Below the pieces are notes generated by a model. That model was given only the letters and a program-made list of their open reading frames with translations. It was not told the DNA's origin and made no database searches. The position numbers and the translations under genes were made by a program. Positions 36,375 to 46,349 of a stretch of 64,000 nucleotides of DNA are shown one piece after another. This stretch comes from Ahrensia kielensis DSM 5890. GTDB lineage: Bacteria; Pseudomonadota; Alphaproteobacteria; Rhizobiales; Rhizobiaceae. The stretch covers positions 1 through 64,000 of the forward strand of contig NZ_KB894529.1 of NCBI RefSeq assembly GCF_000374465.1, written 5' to 3'. The stretch's first letter is position 1, and every line of letters begins with the position of its first letter.

Positions 36375-37337
36375 TTAAGCAGCTTGCCGGTATTCGGCTT
36401 CCAAGCTTTTTGACCACCCAGCATACCATGTCTCAAACAGTTTTAACTGTGCTTCAGCATAGCCGCGTTGGCTTTCGCTTAACTCATCTGTTTCATTGAA
36501 ATGCAAAGTATATTCTTTGTCGCCCTTCAACACCATCATGTGTTTGAAGTACAAAACAAGATCCGGTCCTTCATCAAAAGCCGAAAGAGCAGCGAGTGCA
36601 CCTTCAAGTTCCAGCGCGAGGCGGCGGGCATAAACGTCACCCTTCGCAGCAAGCTGGCTAAGCGATGCAAGATGCAGCACTTGCTTTGGCAAAACACAGC
36701 CAATGCCAGTGATCGCGCCCACGGCACCACAATTAACAAAACCATGGAACACACATGTATCCACGCCAATCATGAGCACGACTTCATCATCACGGCTTGT
36801 AATGTTTTCCGCCGCATAGGTCATGTCATCAGCGCCGCCAAATTCCTTGAAACCAACAAGGTTTGAATGTTCTGCGCGCAATGCGAAGAACAGATCGGCA
36901 CGTGTAGCGAACCCATAATAAGGGCTATTGTAAATAACAGCTGGCAAGTCTGGCGCAGCGCCAAGAATTGCCTTGAAATGATTTTTCTGAGCCGCAGTCG
37001 ATGAACCACGCGACATAACACGCGGTATAACCATGAGACCATTTGCGCCTACTTTTTGCGCGTGCGCAGCATGTGCGACCGCTGCAGCAGTATTCATTGC
37101 TCCAGTTCCAACAACGACAGGAACGCCAGCTTTAACCAAGCGCTCAACGCCTTCCATCCGCTCCTCATCCGAGATCAATGGCCAGTCACCCATTGAGCCA
37201 CAATAAACAACCGCAGACATGCCTACAGCAATCAATTCCTTACCTTTACGTACCAACGCATCAAAATCTGGTGTGCGGTCGTCTTTGCAAGGTGTCATCA
37301 GTGCTGGCATGCAGCCGGAAAAAATCTTCGCGTCCAT
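36375..37337 (-). CDS. DapA-family deaminase/lyase, probable HypD (pyrroline-4-hydroxy-2-carboxylate deaminase)
   Basis: A 320-residue TIM-barrel protein of the dihydrodipicolinate synthase family. The Schiff-base lysine is Lys164 in LVGFKEFGG, with Tyr140 in YNSPYYG as the family tyrosine, and GSMGDWP near residues 48-53. In hydroxyproline breakdown a member of this family converts 1-pyrroline-4-hydroxy-2-carboxylate to 2-oxoglutarate semialdehyde. The epimerase, D-amino-acid oxidoreductase and semialdehyde dehydrogenase of that route are all encoded within 14 kb, which supports the assignment. It has its own upstream palindrome and a terminator behind it. A different keto-acid lyase cannot be excluded on sequence alone. 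Confidence 0.82.
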   Translation of the reverse strand: MDAKIFSGCMPALMTPCKDDRTPDFDALVRKGKELIAVGMSAVVYCGSMGDWPLISDEERMEGVERLVKAGVPVVVGTGAMNTAAAVAHAAHAQKVGANGLMVIPRVMSRGSSTAAQKNHFKAILGAAPDLPAVIYNSPYYGFATRADLFFALRAEHSNLVGFKEFGGADDMTYAAENITSRDDEVVLMIGVDTCVFHGFVNCGAVGAITGIGCVLPKQVLHLASLSQLAAKGDVYARRLALELEGALAALSAFDEGPDLVLYFKHMMVLKGDKEYTLHFNETDELSESQRGYAEAQLKLFETWYAGWSKSLEAEYRQAA

Positions 37338-37419
37338 TTGGTTTCCTTATGCTTAAAGTGCAAGGCTTCCCCCTGCTTAGTGCAATAAAATCAATATGTT
37401 TGATCATCATAATATCACT

Positions 37420-37439
37420 TGTATTTTATTTGTCGACAA
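37420..37439. promoter_or_regulatory. Operator candidate TTGTCGACAA upstream of hypD-like gene (shared 20-mer)
   Basis: A 20-base stretch here, which includes the perfect palindrome TTGTCGACAA (37430-37439), is identical to 42293-42312 upstream of the TRAP binding-protein gene. The palindrome has the TTGT-NN-ACAA form bound by FCD-type GntR regulators, and such a gene lies next to it. Confidence 0.7.
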
Positions 37440-37513
37440 GAATATTAGAGGTCGCAAAGATTTTCGCATCATTTTCGGATGCAACACACTATCTTTGTGA
37501 CGTAAGGTAAACC

Positions 37514-38218
37514 CTAGAGGTCGATTGGCCGTCTGCGGTCACGGGCCATGAATTGCTGAATCTGTATGACGATCTGATCCGCATGCTGAGCTGCCAGCTT
37601 ATCAGCGGATGCAACATCATGCGCTTCAATCGCAGCAATCATATCATCATGTTCAGCCACATATCGCTTTGGCAATTGGTCATCAAAAGATGAGTAATAG
37701 ATACGTAAGATTCGCCGACCTTCATCCAGCAAGCGGAAAAAGAGGCCGGTATAGTAAGGGTTTTTTCCTGCTTCAGCGATTGCCGCATGGAAATCACGGT
37801 TCGTGGCAATCATAGTCAGAGCATCCTGTGCCTGAACTGCCTTTGTGAACTTAATCTGTAGATTACGAATAATCTCAAGATCTTCTTCGGTTCTGTTTTC
37901 TGCAGCCAACCTGGTTGTCACACGATACATCAAGCTCAAAGCATCAAAGAATGTATGCAGATTCAAAAAATCAATATTTGAAACCATGGTTGAACGATTC
38001 GGAAGTGTTGTCACCAAACCTTCACTGGCCAGTTTAACAAGCGCTTCACGAATGGGTGTGCGGGACATGGATAGGCGTTCAGCCAATTGGATTTCATCAA
38101 TCGGACTGCCCGGCGGCAATACCAAATCCAAAATATCATCACGCAAAATCTCATAGACGAATTTGACGCCTTGTCCGCGTTTTCTTTCTGGCACTGGACG
38201 CATTAGATTATTATCCAT
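37514..38218 (-). CDS. GntR family regulator, FCD subfamily
   Basis: A 234-residue regulator. The N-terminal winged helix contains IDEIQLAERLSMSRTPIREALVKL (region about residues 40-63), the typical GntR recognition helix with SRTPIREAL. The C-terminal all-helical FCD domain has the metal-binding Asp and His residues (NRDFHAAIAEA, AEHDDMIAAIEA, DKLAAQHADQ). The ATG at 38218 has AGGG 7 bases upstream and is preferred to the one at 38239. Lying between hypD-like and the proline-racemase-like gene, it is the probable repressor of the hydroxyproline genes and binder of the TTGTCGACAA palindromes. That link is inferred. Confidence 0.85.
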   Translation of the reverse strand: MDNNLMRPVPERKRGQGVKFVYEILRDDILDLVLPPGSPIDEIQLAERLSMSRTPIREALVKLASEGLVTTLPNRSTMVSNIDFLNLHTFFDALSLMYRVTTRLAAENRTEEDLEIIRNLQIKFTKAVQAQDALTMIATNRDFHAAIAEAGKNPYYTGLFFRLLDEGRRILRIYYSSFDDQLPKRYVAEHDDMIAAIEAHDVASADKLAAQHADQIVIQIQQFMARDRRRPIDL

Positions 38219-38287
38219 TCTCACACCCTCATTCTGCATAAACGTCTATGGCAGCAGTTTAGAAAAAATGGAAGAGCATGGCTGCAA

Positions 38288-39316
38288 TCATCTTGCACCC
38301 CAACTATCAGACAGTCGGTAGCCTTCAGGCCAAGGGTCACTTGGGTCTAACATATGTTGATGAATACCGCTTATCCAACCGCGCCCTGAAATTTCAGGAA
38401 TAATTGCAGCCGTATCGCCAACCTTTGTTGTCTCTAATATGCGTCCATTAAATGTTGAGCCAAGAACAGATACGGCGGTTAGGTTTTCGCCAACAGCCAT
38501 TTGTCCACGTGCATGCAAAACTGCCATTCGCGCTGACAATGCCGTACCTGTTGGAGAGCGATCAACTTTGCCCGGCTGTATCGCAACAGCTGCCCCAGCA
38601 CGAAGACCATCCGGTCCCCGCTCTAACGGCCCGGCAAAAAGACAGAATGAAAAATGCCGCCAATCAGGCATCGTCGGATGCTTAAATTCCAATGCCTCAT
38701 TAGCAGCATTGGTGATTTTAACGCCCAAACGCGCAATGTCATGGGCTTCGTCTGGTTTAAGATTAAGGCCCATCGCCGCAGCATCAACAATTACAAAGCT
38801 ATCACCACCAAAAGCGGTATCGACTGTTAATGTCGGCAGTCCTTCGACTTCAAGCTTTTGATTAAGCGGCCCTGCAAAGCTTGGCAAGTTTTGAACGAAA
38901 ATACGCTCTGCTTTACCGCCGCGACATTCTGCGCGAACACGAACCAGCCCGCCTGGCGCTTCCAGCACCAGATGGGTTTCAGGTTCTTGCATTGGAATTA
39001 ATCCGCCATCAAGCAACACGGTTGCAACACAAATCGAATTTGAACCCGACATCGGCGGCGTGTCTTCTGGCTCCATAATGATAAAAGCTGCATCTGCTTC
39101 TGGGTGGCGCGGTGGCACCAACAAATTAACATGCCGAAACACGCCGCCGCGCGGTTCGTTCAAAACAAAGTTGCGCAAAGTTTCATCGCGCGCAATCCAG
39201 CGGCTTTGTTCCCAAACCGTATCGCCGGGCGGCGGCAATACACCGCCGACAATGACATCACCAACTTCACCTTCTGCATGGGCAGAAATGACATGAACGG
39301 TTTTACAGCTGCGCAT
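38288..39316 (-). CDS. Proline racemase family protein with Ser/Thr active site, probable trans-3-hydroxy-L-proline dehydratase
   Basis: A 342-residue member of the proline racemase family. The two catalytic positions, Cys/Cys in racemases and 4-hydroxyproline epimerases, are Ser90 ([11 protein letters not shown]) and Thr256 ([13 protein letters not shown]). Loss of the second Cys to Thr is the mark of trans-3-hydroxy-L-proline dehydratases, which make 1-pyrroline-2-carboxylate. The reductase that would turn this into proline is encoded at 51.1-52.1 kb. The Ser at the first position differs from the Cys/Thr human enzyme. It lies 18 bp after the TRAP permease gene in the same operon. Confidence 0.75.
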   Translation of the reverse strand: MRSCKTVHVISAHAEGEVGDVIVGGVLPPPGDTVWEQSRWIARDETLRNFVLNEPRGGVFRHVNLLVPPRHPEADAAFIIMEPEDTPPMSGSNSICVATVLLDGGLIPMQEPETHLVLEAPGGLVRVRAECRGGKAERIFVQNLPSFAGPLNQKLEVEGLPTLTVDTAFGGDSFVIVDAAAMGLNLKPDEAHDIARLGVKITNAANEALEFKHPTMPDWRHFSFCLFAGPLERGPDGLRAGAAVAIQPGKVDRSPTGTALSARMAVLHARGQMAVGENLTAVSVLGSTFNGRILETTKVGDTAAIIPEISGRGWISGIHQHMLDPSDPWPEGYRLSDSWGAR

Positions 39317-39334
39317 GATGAATTCTCACTTATT

Positions 39335-40648
39335 TTAAAACCCGACAAGACGGTCCGGCAACCAAGTTGCAAGCGCTGGGAAAATAACAATCAAAGCCAA
39401 TGTCAATAATTGTAAAGCGATAAACGGTAAAACGCCTTTACACATTTGCCCATAAGTCATGTTCGCGGGCGCAATAGATTTCAAGTAGAAAATCGAAGAG
39501 GCCATCGGCGGCGTCAAATAGCCCGTCTGAATAACGATGAGCACCAATGTTGCAAACCAGACTGGGTCAACGCCCGCGCTGCGTATAAACGGTGTGAACA
39601 ACGGCACACAGATCAGAACATTCGCCGTCCAATCAAGAACAAAGCCAAGAACAAACACAACCAGTAGGAAGAACACAATCATGCCGGTCGTGCCGAGCCC
39701 TGCACTGTCAATAAAGTCTCTTATCAGACTAGCACCACCATTGGCCGCAAAGACTCCCATGAACATTGTGCCCGCTGCAACAATCAACAAAATCATAGCG
39801 GAAATACGCACTGTAATGCTGAGAGACTCAGACAGTACGTTCCAACTAAAGCGGCGGTTGGCCACGCATAATAGCAACGCACCTGCTGCGCCAACGGCTG
39901 CAGCTTCTGTTGGAGAAGCAATGCCGCCAAGAATGGAGCCCAACACAGCAAAAATGAGCAAGAACACAGGCACCAATGTCACAATGGTCGCGCGTATTTT
40001 TTCACCAAACGAAACGTCAGGTTCAGCTTCGTCATCGACATGCGGCTCGACAGGGTAAATCAAACCATGAATGGCAATATAGGCCAGAAACAGGACCACC
40101 ATAAGAAGACCCGGCAACAGCATACCAGCCAGTAATTTGCCCACTGACATTTGCGCCAAAGAGGCATACATCACCGCGATTACTGACGGCGGTATCATGG
40201 TGCCAAGCGATCCTCCGGCACAAATGGTACCAGCGATTAGACTGTTATCATATCGCGCGCGTTGCATAGCAGGAATTGCCATCATGCCTATCATAACTTC
40301 GACAGCACCGACGACACCTGCAGCTGCGGCAAAAATTGCGCCCATGATAATGGTCGCAAGCGCAAGACCGCTCGGCAATTTTTTCAGCCACATGTTCAAT
40401 ACAATAAATAGCCGCTCTGCAATTCCTGACCGCTCTAACAAAGCGCCCATAAGGATAAACATGGGAACAGCAGATAAAATAAAGTTTGTTGAAGCTGAAT
40501 AAAACGAACCATAAATCTGGTTAAATGCTACATCACCAAAGGCCATTAAGCCTGCGCCAACCGCGACGATAGTGAGAGAAAAAGCAACTGGAATACCAAG
40601 AAGAATAAGCGCAAACAGCGCGGGGAACATCAGTGCTGCAGTTAGCAT
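39335..40648 (-). CDS. TRAP transporter large permease, DctM type (hydroxyproline cluster)
   Basis: A membrane protein of about 437 residues with 12 or so helices. FVLSAVPMFILMGALLERSG-like and GAIFAAAAGVVGAVEVMIG segments match the DctM family, as does the mirrored C-terminal half with TGYLTPPMASSIFYLKS. It forms the channel of the tripartite carrier with the preceding DctQ. I chose the ATG at 40648, one base after the dctQ stop, over a TTG at 40660. It sits among hydroxyproline genes, so an imino acid substrate is likely. Confidence 0.9.
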   Translation of the reverse strand: MLTAALMFPALFALILLGIPVAFSLTIVAVGAGLMAFGDVAFNQIYGSFYSASTNFILSAVPMFILMGALLERSGIAERLFIVLNMWLKKLPSGLALATIIMGAIFAAAAGVVGAVEVMIGMMAIPAMQRARYDNSLIAGTICAGGSLGTMIPPSVIAVMYASLAQMSVGKLLAGMLLPGLLMVVLFLAYIAIHGLIYPVEPHVDDEAEPDVSFGEKIRATIVTLVPVFLLIFAVLGSILGGIASPTEAAAVGAAGALLLCVANRRFSWNVLSESLSITVRISAMILLIVAAGTMFMGVFAANGGASLIRDFIDSAGLGTTGMIVFFLLVVFVLGFVLDWTANVLICVPLFTPFIRSAGVDPVWFATLVLIVIQTGYLTPPMASSIFYLKSIAPANMTYGQMCKGVLPFIALQLLTLALIVIFPALATWLPDRLVGF

Positions 40649-40649
40649 A

Positions 40650-41171
40650 TCACGTCTCAATCTTATATGAATTTTGTGTTTTAGTCGCAGAGAATGCTCG
40701 CATTCCCTCGATGGCTAATTGTAGCGTTAAGGCTGCCAATCCGATTGCTAGTGCGCTGTAAAACGGCCACATCAGCGGTGCCCAAGGGCTTACATGCTCC
40801 ACCTCTCCGGTCATCCATGCCCGCCAAGTTCTATAACTTGCGACATAGGTCAGTAATCCAAAAATCGGCGTTAGCACCAACAGAAAAACAATCCCGTCAA
40901 TTGCACCGCGTATGCGAGCTGGAAGCTTAGACGAGAGAAAATCTATGCGTACATGGGCGTCTTCGCGAAGTGCTTGAGCAGCCCCTAAAATGAACAGAGC
41001 GCCAGTGCTCATGTATGCAATATCAAAGGCCCAAAGTGTTGGCGCGCCAAATGCATAGCGCGCCACAACTTCATACAACATGGAGCCAATCAAGATCAGA
41101 ACCATAGCCTGTGATGCATATCCCAAAATGGCGGAAATAGTGTCCACGGCTGCGAATAGAGTTCTTTTCAT
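40650..41171 (-). CDS. TRAP transporter small permease, DctQ type (hydroxyproline cluster)
   Basis: A 173-residue, four-helix protein. It contains the DctQ-like VVARYAFGAPTLWAFDIAYM stretch near residues 35-54 and GAAQALREDAHVRIDFL near residues 63-79. AAGGAGG precedes the start. It lies between the binding protein (17 bp) and the large permease (1 bp), so the three subunits form one operon. Confidence 0.9.
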   Translation of the reverse strand: MKRTLFAAVDTISAILGYASQAMVLILIGSMLYEVVARYAFGAPTLWAFDIAYMSTGALFILGAAQALREDAHVRIDFLSSKLPARIRGAIDGIVFLLVLTPIFGLLTYVASYRTWRAWMTGEVEHVSPWAPLMWPFYSALAIGLAALTLQLAIEGMRAFSATKTQNSYKIET

Positions 41172-41188
41172 GATTGCCTCCTTGTTTG

Positions 41189-42250
41189 TTAGTTGCCGTT
41201 ACGGATCAAATAGCCGCTTTGTGCAGTCCAACGCGCCTGATAAGCTAAGTACTCAGCAAGAGTTTCTGCCATCTGGCCTTTGCCAGCTTCTTTTTCGGCT
41301 TCAGCTTTCTTCTTGATCCAATCGACGCCAGCTGCATTAAGCTCGTCGATGAACGACTGATCGAGCGTGATGACTTCTGCCTTGCTGCCTGCAAACACTT
41401 CCATTGCTTTCATGTCATTGTCATAAAAGTTGTATAGTGATTGAAATGTTGTCAGTTCAGCTGCGGCTTCCATTTTAGCCTTTAGCTTGTCATCAAGCGC
41501 GTCCCATCTTTCCTGCTTAACAACAACTTCCCACACGAATGTTGGCTGATGCACACCAGGTGTAATGATGTAAGGGGCAACTTCATGAAACCCTTCTGGA
41601 AGGTTGGCTGAAGGTGGTGCCCACTCAATTGCGTCAACGCCTTTACGCTCAAGCAAAGTGTAAATCTCACCTGGTGGCACAACTGTTGGAACGGCACCAA
41701 AGTAATCGCGCGTCACTTCAGCCCATGGGCCTGCTGTACGATACTTAAGACCCTTCAAGTCCTCAGCACTGCGGATCGGTTTGTTGGCATGCGCCATAAC
41801 TTCTGATGAACCAATGCCAACAACAAGCGACTTGAAGCCTTCTGCTGCACGCATCTCTTCAAGCTTTTCTTTGCCGCCGCCTTCATACATCCAAGTTGCA
41901 TGTGCTTCTGGACCCATTCCGCCCGGAAAGCCGCAAAAAACTGCGTTCATCGGATCTTTGTTGACACTGAAGCAAGGTGTTGAATGGCCAGCTTCAACGA
42001 TGCCATCGCTTACACCATCATAAACCTGCAACGCAGGAACCAAAATACCAGCACCGAATGGTTGAATCTCAACTGCGCCATCGGTCAATGTTTCAACATT
42101 ATCCGCAAACCGTTCGAGAAAGTTCACATAGAACGGTGAACCTTCCGGAACGGAAGTAGGGACACGCCACGTCACTTCCTGCGCATTAGCTGCAAAGGAA
42201 AGCGCGGACAGCCCTGCCAACAATCCCGCTTTGAGAAAAAATTGCTTCAT
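41189..42250 (-). CDS. TRAP transporter solute-binding protein (probable hydroxyproline/proline binder)
   Basis: A 353-residue periplasmic protein with a signal peptide (LKAGLLAGLSALSFAANA, cleavage near residue 23). It belongs to the DctP subgroup seen with alpha-keto or amino acid substrates, with KGLKYRTAGPWAEV near residue 170 and GVDAIEWAPPSANL near residue 212. The start has AAGGAG 7 bases upstream. Its promoter region carries the same 20-mer with TTGTCGACAA as the hypD-like gene, so the two are probably co-regulated. Hydroxyproline as ligand is inferred from the neighbours. Confidence 0.88.
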   Translation of the reverse strand: MKQFFLKAGLLAGLSALSFAANAQEVTWRVPTSVPEGSPFYVNFLERFADNVETLTDGAVEIQPFGAGILVPALQVYDGVSDGIVEAGHSTPCFSVNKDPMNAVFCGFPGGMGPEAHATWMYEGGGKEKLEEMRAAEGFKSLVVGIGSSEVMAHANKPIRSAEDLKGLKYRTAGPWAEVTRDYFGAVPTVVPPGEIYTLLERKGVDAIEWAPPSANLPEGFHEVAPYIITPGVHQPTFVWEVVVKQERWDALDDKLKAKMEAAAELTTFQSLYNFYDNDMKAMEVFAGSKAEVITLDQSFIDELNAAGVDWIKKKAEAEKEAGKGQMAETLAEYLAYQARWTAQSGYLIRNGN

Positions 42251-42285
42251 ATTGAACTCCTTGTTTCAAATTACAAATTCAAGAG

Positions 42286-42312
42286 TACATAATGTATTTT
42301 ATTTGTCGACAA
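42286..42312. promoter_or_regulatory. Double operator candidate upstream of the TRAP operon
   Basis: Two elements lie side by side: TACAT-A-ATGTA (42286-42296, perfect 11-bp palindrome) and the 20-mer 42293-42312 that is identical to 37420-37439 and ends in the palindrome TTGTCGACAA (42303-42312). They are 36-62 bp upstream of the start codon, a position that would block or overlap the promoter. Confidence 0.65.
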
Positions 42313-42386
42313 CTTTTTCAAATAAAATTTTTTGTAGGAATAATCCTTTAGTATCAGCGAGTTGGTGAAACACTCGTGATGAGCGG

Positions 42387-44069
42387 TTATTTTAACCAGC
42401 CGGGCAAATCTGTTGAAAGAGTCCCGCTTATCGCGGCGGCGGCACAATCATTTGTGCTACCAAAACGCATCGCGCGCCCTGAAAGGCCAGGACCATAATG
42501 CGCATACTTACCTGAGTTCGTCATGACGGCCCGAGTTTTGGGCGGAAAGATTGGCTCAGTGATTGAACACCAACATAGATCAGGAATAATCTGCACCCCT
42601 GCATCCGTTAGTATTTTCCAAGTACCATCAGCTTTCGCCAGCGCGATAACGCCGCGTCCGGCGGTCACAATCGTCGTAATGCTAATCTTTTGGCCATTAA
42701 GCGCTTTGGCAAGCATCTGACACTCCCTCAAAGACGCATGGGGGCTGCCGATCGCAATCAAATCGACAGCTTCAGGACCATCGTTGAGTTGGCGCCAAGC
42801 CTGCACGAAATCATCATGCGTGACTTTAATAATCTCGGCATCGTCTAACGCTGCTCCAGCAGCTTCAGGCGTTACATCTTCAACATGCAACATCGGTGCT
42901 GCTGATGTTGTGCCAAAGGCAGCGCATAGCGCTTTTAAATCATCGTCATGTGGTTCAAATGCCGCCAGCCCGCGCAAAAGCGGTATCCGGTCAGGTGACT
43001 TTAGACCAGCAATATAGCCGATAAGCGGCCATATCGCATCACTCGCACCTTGTGGGACTTCTATGTCCAGCACACATTTTGCTCGGCGTTCCACGTCTAA
43101 ATATACACCCGATAGCGGCGCTCTTCCCGTGACAGCAATGCACAAATCCAGATAATCGGGATGTTTGGGCGTGCGCGCACCCAGCACACTATTTGCATAG
43201 ATGACAGCGTTGGATTCTGCCCAAGCGATAGCCTCATCAAGCTGCGGGCGATCATTCAGCAAATATGGTGCGCAGGTAAAAGTCGGCTCGCACCCCATTC
43301 GCACATAAGCATCAGCAAGACGCGATGCAGAAGAACCAAAATCGGTTGGAACACCCTGTGTTTGCCAATTCACGCGATCTACTGAAATCGCGTTGATCGT
43401 GGTTGGCACGCGAACCTTCGCGCCCATCTCGTCCATCTTTTCAGCAAAGATCAGATTAGCTGGATGTGCATAGATACAGCCATCAATATGGCCGCGCTTT
43501 ATATCTGTAAGCTGCGTTGCGCCTTGTTGGCGGGCAACGGTACAAATAATTTCCATTGATAGTGCCGCAGCAGGTCCATCACGGCCGTTAAGAATCGCCT
43601 GATCTTCATCGCTCAAAGCTAGGTGCGTTGAAGCTGCGCTTGTGATCTGCACACGCAGCTCGTCGCCGATAATCACATCTTCTTCAATTTTCAAATGTGA
43701 TTGCTTCGCCAGTGTTTCAAACAAATTGTTTGAAACCTGCAAAACAGGAAACCCGCACTCAAATAGCTCTCCGGCGATCAGCGCACCGAGCGTTAAAATA
43801 TCCTCGGCTTCGGAAAAAATCATTGCTGCGGGCGCTTTGCCATTAAGCGCTAAATCAAGCATCACGCCAGAACCAGAACAGGAACCTCGGCTTGTCGGCA
43901 TCATCAACACTGCACCGGCAACACTCTTGCCCTGCAAAGGATGATGCGCATCAATAACGCAGGCTGATACTGGATCAACACCACCCCAAAAACTCAACCC
44001 CATGGCGCTGGCTAAAACGTTACCTTCAGCAATACCAGATACAATTCTAAGTGCGCTTGCGCCGGTCAT
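42387..44069 (-). CDS. Aconitase X family protein, probable cis-3-hydroxy-L-proline dehydratase
   Basis: A 560-residue fused aconitase-X. The N-terminal swivel domain (DUF126) has [17 protein letters not shown] at residues 56-72. The large catalytic domain (DUF521) follows from about residue 145, with [20 protein letters not shown] near its start and conserved Cys residues for an iron-sulfur cluster ([32 protein letters not shown]). Members of this type dehydrate cis-3-hydroxy-L-proline to 1-pyrroline-2-carboxylate. It overlaps the 4-hydroxyproline epimerase gene by 4 bp. The dehydratase role is by family and context. Confidence 0.82.
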   Translation of the reverse strand: MTGASALRIVSGIAEGNVLASAMGLSFWGGVDPVSACVIDAHHPLQGKSVAGAVLMMPTSRGSCSGSGVMLDLALNGKAPAAMIFSEAEDILTLGALIAGELFECGFPVLQVSNNLFETLAKQSHLKIEEDVIIGDELRVQITSAASTHLALSDEDQAILNGRDGPAAALSMEIICTVARQQGATQLTDIKRGHIDGCIYAHPANLIFAEKMDEMGAKVRVPTTINAISVDRVNWQTQGVPTDFGSSASRLADAYVRMGCEPTFTCAPYLLNDRPQLDEAIAWAESNAVIYANSVLGARTPKHPDYLDLCIAVTGRAPLSGVYLDVERRAKCVLDIEVPQGASDAIWPLIGYIAGLKSPDRIPLLRGLAAFEPHDDDLKALCAAFGTTSAAPMLHVEDVTPEAAGAALDDAEIIKVTHDDFVQAWRQLNDGPEAVDLIAIGSPHASLRECQMLAKALNGQKISITTIVTAGRGVIALAKADGTWKILTDAGVQIIPDLCWCSITEPIFPPKTRAVMTNSGKYAHYGPGLSGRAMRFGSTNDCAAAAISGTLSTDLPGWLK

Positions 44070-45064
44070 TTAACAACAAACCCATGTGCGAAAGGATCAC
44101 GATCATCAATGAAAATGGTGTTGTAACCTGTCATTCTTGCCCATCCTGCAACGGAAGGAATAATAGCAGGTTTTCCTGCGACTGTCGTTTCAGCTTCGAC
44201 ACGGCCTTTGAAAATCGAACCTATAATAGACTCGTGCCAAAACTCATCACCGCACTTTAATGTACCCTTGGCTGCCAATTGAGCCATGCGCGCAGAGGTA
44301 CCCGTGCCGCACGGCGAACGGTCGATGGCTTTATCACCGTAAAAAACTGCATTGCGTGCATGCGCACCTTCAACGGTCGGTGCGCCAGTCCACAAGATAT
44401 GAGAAAGCCCATTGATGTCTGGATGATCAGGATGAACGAATTCATATTTTTCATTCAGCGCCGCACGTAATTTCGGCGACCAGCCAATCAATTCACCTGC
44501 CGTAAAATCGGCCATATCGCGGAAGTTTTTCTGCGCCTCGACAATTGCATAGAAATTGCCGCCATAGGCCACATCCACGACGATTTCGCCAAGGCCATCA
44601 ACATGGGCGCTCAAGCCTTCTTTATACAAGAAACCGGGAACATTAGTCAGGCGCACTTCTTCAACAAATCGGCCTTCTTGCCTGTATGAAATATCAACCT
44701 TGCCAGCTGGTGTGTCGATAGATAGTTGACCCGGCTCACGTGGCTGTATCAAACCGTTTTCAATCGCCATTGTCACGGTTCCAATTGTGCCGTGACCACA
44801 CATCGGCAGGCACCCTGACGTTTCAATAAATAATACGCCAACATCACAATCAGAGCGCGTTGGCGGGTATAGAATAGAACCAGACATCATATCATGACCG
44901 CGCGGTTCAAACATAAGTCCGGTACGTATCCAGTCATATTCGCGAAGGAAATGGGCGCGTTTTTCCAGCATGGTCGCACCTTCAAGGCGCGGCCCGCCAC
45001 CAGAGACAAGACGCACTGGATTACCGCAGGTATGTCCATCAATACATGAAAAAGTGTGTTGCAT
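44066..45064 (-). CDS. 4-hydroxyproline 2-epimerase (proline racemase family)
   Basis: A 332-residue enzyme with both catalytic cysteines, Cys89 in [11 protein letters not shown] and Cys252 in [14 protein letters not shown]. It epimerises trans-4-hydroxy-L-proline to cis-4-hydroxy-D-proline, the first step of the pathway. Proline racemase is an alternative by motif, but the adjoining D-amino-acid oxidoreductase favours the epimerase. I chose the ATG at 45064, which overlaps the stop of that gene by one base (TAATG), rather than an upstream TTG. Confidence 0.88.
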   Translation of the reverse strand: MQHTFSCIDGHTCGNPVRLVSGGGPRLEGATMLEKRAHFLREYDWIRTGLMFEPRGHDMMSGSILYPPTRSDCDVGVLFIETSGCLPMCGHGTIGTVTMAIENGLIQPREPGQLSIDTPAGKVDISYRQEGRFVEEVRLTNVPGFLYKEGLSAHVDGLGEIVVDVAYGGNFYAIVEAQKNFRDMADFTAGELIGWSPKLRAALNEKYEFVHPDHPDINGLSHILWTGAPTVEGAHARNAVFYGDKAIDRSPCGTGTSARMAQLAAKGTLKCGDEFWHESIIGSIFKGRVEAETTVAGKPAIIPSVAGWARMTGYNTIFIDDRDPFAHGFVVK

Positions 45065-46299
45065 TATAGCCAACTCGCAAAACGGCTTGGGGAAAATGGT
45101 TTAATGTCGATAGCTGGTTTCGTGGCGGTAACAATATCGGCCACAAGCGCTGCTGTTGCTGTCGATTGTGTCAGCCCCAAATGGCCATGACCAAAGGCAC
45201 AGATAACATTATCATTGCTAGGCAATGCGCCTATAGCAGGTAATGAATCTGGCAGTGATGGACGGAACCCCATCCACTGAATTCCGCCTTCGGTTTTCAA
45301 GCCCGGAAGAAATTCTTTTGCTTTGTTCAGCATTGCTTGCGCGCGAGCAAAGTTTGGCGGAAGATTAAGCCCGCCGAGCTCGACAGAACCGCCAACCCGC
45401 AGACCTGAGCGTAATTTGGAAATTACAAAGCCGTGGCCACCGAAGGTCAAATGCTGTTTTAGATTAAACGCATTGTTGGGCAATGTGGTGTTATATCCAC
45501 GCTCAGTTTCAAGCGGAATTTTAACGCCTGCTGTCCGCGCAAGGTGGTGCGAATATGCACCCGCGGCCAGCACAACCCTGCCCTTAAAATCACCTAGGCT
45601 CGTATGAACGCCATCCGAAGTTAGCGACTTTACTTCGCCAATTAAAAGCTCTCCGCCATTGGCAACAAATTTTTCAGCCAAGGTGATGGTGTAAAGTTTA
45701 GGATCGTCAATTGTCGCATATGCTGGTGTAAAGGTAGCATGCGTAAAACGAGGCGAAAGGCCCGGTTGATAGTCAGCTATGCTATCACCCTTAAGATGCG
45801 TGAATGGAACATTCTCAGCCTCCAAACTTGCATAGCCTAGCAAGGTAGCTTGAAACTGCTTTTCGCCCTCATAGACCTGTAATTGGCCTTCATTGCGCAG
45901 CATATGTGTCAGGCCAGCACGAAGAAGAAATGGTTCAAGCGTCTTCTTCGCGTGACGCATCATCTCTGCTTGTGCATGCGTGGATTTTTTCACCTGAGCA
46001 GGACGGCTCGCGCCCAAGAAGCGTAACATCCAAGGCGCGATTTTCGGCGCATAGCTGGGCGGAATGCTGAGCGGTCCCAGTGGATCAAAAAGCCATTTAG
46101 GCGATTGCATAATCGTCTTGGGCGATGCCAAGGGCAAAATTTCGCTAAAGGCAAATGCACCAGCATTTCCTGCAGAAGCACCACCAGCTGGTCCAACCTT
46201 ATCGATCACGCGCACCGACATGCCTTTGGCTTGCAATTCCAACGCGCTTGAAAGGCCGACAACGCCAGCCCCAACAACGATGACTTGAGTATTGCTCAT
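45064..46299 (-). CDS. FAD-dependent D-amino-acid dehydrogenase/oxidase (DadA family), probable cis-4-hydroxy-D-proline oxidoreductase
   Basis: A 411-residue flavoprotein of the DAO/DadA family. The FAD-binding motif is VVGAGVVGLSS at residues 8-18 followed by the acidic end of the second strand. AGASAGNAGAFAF near residue 40 and the C-terminal CAFGHGHLGLTQS are DadA-like. In this setting it should oxidise cis-4-hydroxy-D-proline to 1-pyrroline-4-hydroxy-2-carboxylate and give electrons to the quinone pool. It is the first gene of a block with the epimerase and aconitase-X. Confidence 0.88.
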   Translation of the reverse strand: MSNTQVIVVGAGVVGLSSALELQAKGMSVRVIDKVGPAGGASAGNAGAFAFSEILPLASPKTIMQSPKWLFDPLGPLSIPPSYAPKIAPWMLRFLGASRPAQVKKSTHAQAEMMRHAKKTLEPFLLRAGLTHMLRNEGQLQVYEGEKQFQATLLGYASLEAENVPFTHLKGDSIADYQPGLSPRFTHATFTPAYATIDDPKLYTITLAEKFVANGGELLIGEVKSLTSDGVHTSLGDFKGRVVLAAGAYSHHLARTAGVKIPLETERGYNTTLPNNAFNLKQHLTFGGHGFVISKLRSGLRVGGSVELGGLNLPPNFARAQAMLNKAKEFLPGLKTEGGIQWMGFRPSLPDSLPAIGALPSNDNVICAFGHGHLGLTQSTATAALVADIVTATKPAIDIKPFSPSRFASWL

Positions 46300-46349
46300 A
46301 AGTTTAGATCTTTAACACTCTTGAACGCAAATGCGCACAGCATGTCCAG

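Noticed and set aside
36375-37337. Dihydrodipicolinate synthase (lysine pathway) for the DapA-family gene
   Set aside because: The family fold is the same, but the hydroxyproline neighbours and sequence divergence from DapA motifs favour a catabolic deaminase.
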